Below are positions 58,218 to 64,000 of a stretch of 64,000 bases of DNA, in pieces. Numbering within the stretch: the first letter of the stretch is position 1; each line of letters opens with the position of its first letter. The DNA comes from Timema cristinae (lineage: Eukaryota; Arthropoda; Insecta; Phasmatodea; Timematidae). The notes beneath the pieces are model-generated. The model saw only the letters and a program-made list of their open reading frames with translations. It was not told the origin of the DNA and did no database searches. The position numbers and the translations under genes are program-made. The stretch covers positions 6,530,826 through 6,594,825 of the forward strand of contig JBCFYV010000012.1 in NCBI GenBank assembly GCA_039000515.1. The letters are read 5' to 3'.

Positions 58218-59142
58218 GTTGAACAGCGTCGAAAATGCAGTTTCACACACACTTTTCCAAACTAGAATGGTACAGGTTCACAAGTGTCTGTCCTTATAAT
58301 GATTTACAGTCAATGTGGGGAATGCCAGGTCTCCACCGTGGTTCGGATTCCACGTTAAACTGTAGGTCCTTCATTTCATCTCACTATCACCCTACCATTA
58401 CACATTAGCGTAAGTGCGTATAACCCGAACGGGTAGTAAGACGCGGTGCTAATAATAATAATGATTTACAGTCTTTCAATTTCCTTTCTAAGTAGGGGCA
58501 TGTAGTGCAACGGATCATAACTAACTGTCTTATGTATCCCGTAGAGATAGTTTATGTTGTTGATACCGACGATAAGTAAAAGCTGTGCTACAATGTCACC
58601 CACGGTCTGAGGATCGACGATATCCGTGTATATATACTAATGCGAGGGCAAACCTAGTAGAATGTTGGTGGCATACGATGATTTTGGGAGTTTGATCAGA
58701 TTAGTCTGAGGATATAAGCCGAGCTGTAGACTTAGTTGGCTTCATAGAGTCAGCATCTGCATATTTGGTGAAGAAGAGACAACGTCCTTTTTTTGTTGAG
58801 GTTTGTGTACTTGAATACGACTCCGGAATCCCCTTTAAACGCCTCTACTTTGTTTAGGGCTTTGATCAATTCATGGATTGTGCTATTGTTTCCAGAAGGG
58901 ATGTGATCCTTGAATATTTGGTATAGGCCGTTATTGTACATTCAGTTGTACTATACAAAAAGTTGGCCCTCGACTACTGTGGTAAAAGACCACAGATGTT
59001 GTAATTCGGTGAAAGCGACTTTACACTGGCTGTCGAGTGTGAGATGGTAGGGTAGTTGCGTGATGAAATTTGCGAGGGTATTTTTCGGGAAATATCCCAT
59101 AGATCTGTCGCTCATCAAAGTGATGTACAACTGGTCCTTCAT
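58214..59142 (-). pseudogene. Polinton penton-like (minor capsid) protein, decayed and split by a SINE
   Basis: The ATG is at 59142-59140. The N-terminus reads DQLYITLMSDRSMGYFPKNT, then LANFITQLPYHLTLDSQ and KVAFTELQ, a characteristic opening of the Polinton penton/minor capsid protein (single jelly roll). In-frame stops occur at 58951 and 58942. The frame resumes with MYNNGLYQIFKDHIPSGNN and, after another break, with IVDPQTVGDIVAQLLL and YDPLHYMPLLRKEIERL. SINE-A then interrupts the gene. Beyond the SINE the same frame continues through IRTDTCEPVPF, a stop, and FGKVCVKLHFR, to TGA at 58216-58214. One stop (TAA) lies within the target duplication, so the gene was already dead when the SINE landed. 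Confidence 0.75.
58298..58473 (+). mobile_element. Truncated SINE-A inserted in the penton-like pseudogene, with 14-bp TSD
   Basis: The SINE body is 58312-58459, flanked by AATGATTTACAGTC at 58298-58311 and 58460-58473. It starts in the body segment AATGTGGGGAATGCC and ends with the shared tail and (AAT)n. The duplication could be counted as 16 bp because the tail adds matching bases. Confidence 0.95.
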
Positions 59143-59151
59143 GATAGGGCA

Positions 59152-59250
59152 CTAACGTAACGAAGGAATCCAAGAATTAAACTTGGTAGGTACCTTTCCA
59201 CTGCACGTACAATCTATTTCTGCCACCTTTACCTTTGACAGGGGGTTGTA
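59152..59250 (-). pseudogene. Last ~30 codons of a Polinton integrase (chromodomain-like tail)
   Basis: One minus-strand frame reads NRLYVQWKGTY. A neighbouring frame, one base off, reads TKFNSWIPSLR before TAG at 59154-59152. Joining them needs a single frameshift and gives the pattern hydrophobic-x-V-x-W-K-G-Y ... K-F-N-S-W-I-P seen in the C-terminal chromodomain of Polinton integrases. The stop lies nine bases before the penton-like ATG. The rest of the integrase has been lost; the sequence upstream is a minisatellite. Confidence 0.5.
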
Positions 59251-59269
59251 GGCGATAAAACAATAACAT

Positions 59270-59562
59270 AAGTTTTTATAATATTTATTCACACAAAAAT
59301 AGCTCAAACCATGAAAAGAATACATTGAATATTTATTTACAAATATATCTCAACCCATGAAACGTGTACTTGGAATATTTATTTACTCAAATCAAAATTT
59401 TAGAATTTATCTCACGCCATTAAAAGTATACTTAGAATATTTATTTACACAAATCAAAGCTTATAATATATCTCATGCCATTAAAAGTATACTTGAAATA
59501 TTTATTTACACAAATCAATGTTCTAAATAGATGTCTCACGGTATGAAAAGTATACTTGGAAG
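59270..59562. repeat. Subterminal tandem repeat of the Polinton, ~62-bp period, about 5 copies
   Basis: The unit resembles aatatttatttacacaaatc followed by a variable part and atatctcacgccattaaaagtatacttgg. It recurs near 59295, 59328, 59376, 59438 and 59499 and abuts the right terminal repeat. Copies are diverged and non-coding. Confidence 0.75.
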
Positions 59563-59658
59563 GGGGAAATCAACAGCCAATCAGAGAGCGAGGGTCGTGG
59601 TCACGTGATCAGCTATAAGCCAATCAGAGCACTGTTCCCAAACGCCAGGGCCACTACT
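59558..59658 (-). repeat. Right terminal inverted repeat of the Polinton element
   Basis: This is the inverted copy of 53414-53514. It contains two AGCCAATCAGAG motifs and GGTCACGTGATC, and ends CCACTACT immediately before the GTTGTT target duplication. Confidence 0.9.
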
Positions 59659-59664
59659 GTTGTT

Positions 59665-61177
59665 CAAGGTCATCCAATTGCTGAGTGAGAGATTGAAATA
59701 TCAAACGACCTTATACATTTTATACAAATCAAAAACTAAAGCTTGCCTATTTAAAAATAATATTTTAGACATTGTCTGGCCAAACCTTTTGGTGTGGGGG
59801 TGAGGGTGTGGTGCAAGGAAGAACTTAAATTAATATTGGGAAAAACGACTTTGCGACACCGTCGAGCAATAAGAATCCCACAGACCAACGCAAAATAATC
59901 GCAATAGGTGCATCGACGAGAATTTCGCGTTTGCCGCGGCTAGGAAGTTCACTCGTTTATTCACATCGAACCCTCTTTTAATAGAGAGTTTTTGTGGACA
60001 ATGTAGATCTACTATGAATAATCATAATTTATTACAAACATTGAATACAGGGGTAAAATTAGAACATAATTAGATATTCTCAAATAATGTTTAAATGTTA
60101 TGAAAATATTACATTTTACTCATATGGATTTTGAAAATTTGGATATTCCAATAAGTTATTTGGACTGATCCTGCCTCAGTAGTTTTTTTTTAAATAAAAT
60201 TTTATGCCTCTAGAAGATATTTCTTGTTTGATGCTATGTTATCTTTTAGCTTCATATTCTACAATATTAAAGAAGAGTTAAATAACACACACCACCATTG
60301 TCACAAAGTAGTTCCGATTGTTACTGTCTTGGAGTACTTTCTCAGGCTACATTTTCAAGTGATTTCACTATTTTCTGTATAGATTTATTTGGCTAATGTC
60401 AGCTCGACTAGCTTAGAAATGGTTAGTTCACTCTTGGTTAGGAAATAAACCATGTCAGCTATGTATTGTGAACCAAACTGTACGTATTAAAAAAATACAA
60501 TTGATCATCGTGACCTTCATTTTTTAGTAGGTGTGAATAGAAATTGATCTCCCATTTTATCCCGTTCTTTCAGTATTTATTGCATCCCTTGTGATGGTAG
60601 AAAAAGGGTACATTAATGTGGCTCATTTTCATGACAAAGAGCGCCATTGGCCGGATGCAACAAAAGAGCAACCCACACCCCCGCAGGGGGATATAATGTC
60701 AGAGGGGCTATGAAACATGGGGGGATAGTAGGGTTCTTTCCCGCCAATAAGCATGAGCAAGCAGTTTCTCTCCACCCCATCCCACCCTCCTTGTGAAGGT
60801 GATCAAGAAATTAACCTTTCGCCACTGGATGTCGCGTGGGATCCTATTGTAACAAATACGATCCGTCGAGCTTCTGTCAACATTAATCATAGAGTAGGAT
60901 ATAAACACATTTCACGCTATATTTCAAACGTCATATAAGGAGAGCCCTTTGTTTGTGAAATGGAGATTAATATTACCAGTCCAGGACGCTATAAAAGGGG
61001 ACTTTTTGGTATTTGCCATTTGGAGCTCTTGATAAAACCTTCAGGGATGCCTTTTGAGCTACTAAATATTTTTAAAATAATTTAGTTTCCTCAAAGTATT
61101 AAAAAAAACATATTTATGACAAAGACAAAGTATATCCCGGAAATTAGACAACTATTTTGAATATTTCTTATGTTATT
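59665..61177. other. Right flank of the Polinton, no gene
   Basis: AT-rich except for a patch at 60650-60960 with overlapping 60-codon frames on both strands and no recognisable product. Confidence 0.45.
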
Positions 61178-61430
61178 TAGCCCCACGTTATACTACCCGT
61201 TCGGTTTTTACGCTTAAGTACTAATTACACTAATTGAGTTGGAATTGGAAAGGTTGAATTTAGAGGGAGTGAACCCGAATTTGCGCGAAGGGAGAGTGGA
61301 AAACCATATAGAAAAAACCACCCCAAGTTCACCCGAGTGAGATTCGAACTTTGATCTCCCCGTCCTCGGCAGTCTAGCTCAATATGAATCTAGCGCGTTA
61401 ACTAACTATGCCACCAAGGTGGGTATTTTT
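61178..61430 (-). mobile_element. SINE-B, full length
   Basis: Tail CACGTTATACTACCCGTTCG, body GTGAACCCGAATTTGCGCG, reverse box B GTGAGATTCGAACTTTG and head TATGCCACCAAGGTGGG. Confidence 0.85.
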
Positions 61431-62080
<650 letters not shown>

Positions 62081-62088
62081 GGCGCTTT

Positions 62089-62127
<39 letters not shown>

Positions 62128-62442
62128 TATACTACTACACTACTACAATACTACTAATACTATCTACTACTACTACTACTACTACTATACTATAATACTA
62201 ATACTACTACTATACTACTACTATCTAATACTACTATACTACTACTATACTACTATATACTACTACTACTACTTACTACTATACTACTACTACTACTACT
62301 ATACTTACTCTACTACTACTACACTACTATATACTAACTACTACTACATAATCTACTATACTACTACTACTAACTAATCTACTACATCTACTACTATACT
62401 ACTACTACACTACATCTACTATATATATACTACTACTACTAC

Positions 62443-62483
<41 letters not shown>

Positions 62484-62894
62484 ACTATACTACTAACTAC
62501 TACTACTATACTACTACTAACTAACTACTACTACTACTAATACTACTACTACTACTAAATACTACTACTACTACTACTATACTACTACTATCTACTATAC
62601 TACTATACAACTACTACTACATACTACTATACTACATTACTACTACTAGTACTACTACTCTATACTACTATCTAATCTACTACTATTTACTCACACTATC
62701 TATCTATACTCCCACTACTACTACTCTACTAATACTATACTACTATACTACTACTATACTATACTAAACTATATACTACTACTACTATCTACCTACTATA
62801 CTACTATACTATACTAACTTCTACTACTCTACTATCTACTACTACTACTACTACTATCACTACTACTTACTACTACTACTACTACATACTACTC

Positions 62895-62929
<35 letters not shown>

Positions 62930-64000
62930 ACTCACATACTACTACTATTACTACTAATCTACTCACTACTAATACTTACTACATACTACTACTATACTAC
63001 TATACTACTACTACTACTCAAACTACTACTACTACACTACTACTACACTACTAATACTACTACTTACTATATACTACAATATACTACTACTACTAATACT
63101 ACTAACTACTACTACTACTACTACTCTACTACTAATACTACTACATACTACTATACTATACTACTACTACTACTACTATACTACTATCCTACTACATACT
63201 AATACTTACTACTCTACTACTAATACACTCTACTACTACTATACTACTACTACTTACTACTACATACTACCTACTACTACTAACTACTACTATACTACTA
63301 TACTACTACTACTACTAATACTACTACTACTAATACTACTACTACTATACTACTATACTACTACTATTTACTAATACTATCTACTACTACTACTAACTAC
63401 TACTACTACATACTACTATACTACTATACTACTACTACTACTACTACAATACTATACTACTACTATACTCTAATAATACTACTACTACTACTACACTACT
63501 ACTACTATATCTACTACTACTACTAACTACTACTACTCAAATACTACTACTACTACTACTAACTACTATACTACACTACTACACTACTACTACTACTACT
63601 AATACTAATACTACTACTACTACTACTATACTACTACTACTACTATCTACTATACTACATACTACTATACTACTACTCTAACTAACTCACTACTACTCTC
63701 ACTACATACTACTACTACTACTACTATACTACTACTACTCACTACAACTACTACTACTACTACTACTACTACTATACTACTAACTACTACTACTACACTA
63801 CATATACTACTACTCACTACTACTACTACTACTATACTAACACTACTATACTACTACTACTAACTAACTACTACTACTACTACTCCCACTACTACACTAA
63901 TACTACTACTACTACTATACTACTACTACTAATATACTACTACTAACTACTAACTACTACCTACTACATACTACTATACTACTACACTACTACTACTACT
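62081..64000. repeat. Degenerate (CTA)n microsatellite, at least 1.9 kb, cut by the window edge
   Basis: Runs of CTA are broken by frequent single-base gains or losses (TACTATACTAC, CTAACTA, TACTTACT). The array continues past the window end. No other sequence is embedded. The 110-codon tyrosine-rich frame at its start is an artefact. Confidence 0.97.

Larger units (their letters stand above)
53408..59664. mobile_element. Polinton/Maverick (adintovirus-type) element, internally deleted, with TSD
   Basis: The element proper is 53414-59658 (6,245 bp). It starts AGTAGTGGCC and ends GGCCACTACT, and is flanked on both sides by the direct repeat GTTGTT (53408-53413 and 59659-59664). A 6-bp duplication and AG/CT ends are hallmarks of Polinton integration by a retroviral-type integrase. 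All recognised genes are on the minus strand and all are broken: integrase tail, penton-like, pX-like, major capsid, unknown, protease, unknown. Complete elements are usually about 15-20 kb. DNA polymerase B, the FtsK/HerA-type ATPase and most of the integrase are absent, so one or more internal deletions happened before or after insertion. Two SINEs and subterminal minisatellites are included. It is a dead endogenous copy. Confidence 0.88.

Overview
This is animal nuclear DNA, AT-rich, intron-like and crowded with repeats. The evidence is tRNA-derived SINEs with target-site duplications, MITEs, long minisatellites, GT-AG split exons and a decayed Polinton/Maverick element. A short AACCT run at 10.64 kb (the arthropod-type telomere unit) and the overall repeat character suggest an arthropod, but nothing here fixes the taxon. 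There is no operon, rRNA gene, CRISPR array or intact long single-exon gene. The longest open frames (47.6-49.4 kb, open on both strands) are artefacts of a satellite whose 63-bp unit is a multiple of three.

Host gene: three small plus-strand exons (13885-13895, 30807-30852, 35233-35362) join with matching phases and good splice sites. They encode a signal peptide followed by a segment that reads like strands 1-2 of a fibroblast growth factor beta-trefoil. Intron 1 is 16.9 kb, intron 2 is 4.4 kb, and intron 3 starts at 35363 and does not close in the window as far as I can see. If so, most of the window from 13.9 kb onward is intron. A nine-codon upstream ORF ends exactly on the start codon (ATGA overlap).

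Mobile elements: a 6,245-bp Polinton/Maverick (adintovirus-type) element lies at 53414-59658 with ~100-bp terminal inverted repeats and a perfect 6-bp target duplication (GTTGTT). It keeps minus-strand pseudogenes in viral order: integrase C-terminal tail, penton-like protein, small pX-like protein, major capsid protein, a protein of unknown function, a cysteine protease with its active site lost, and another unknown ORF. DNA polymerase, packaging ATPase and most of the integrase are missing. Two truncated SINEs have inserted into it. At least two SINE families (A and B) have different tRNA-like heads but the same ~40-nt 3' tail. A third group of tRNA-like fragments (C), a ~360-bp TIR element (D, three copies), a 460-bp foldback, a tandem-repeat-bearing inverted-repeat element, a ~535-bp TIR element beside exon 3 and a Harbinger transposase fragment are also present.

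Tandem repeats: the main arrays are a 29-bp minisatellite (31.0-32.95 kb, about 67 copies), a 63-bp satellite with higher-order variants (47.4-51.6 kb, about 66 copies) and a 1.9-kb degenerate CTA array running off the right edge. Smaller arrays lie at 13.9, 17.0, 22.1, 24.7, 28.7, 38.1, 54.1 and 59.3 kb.
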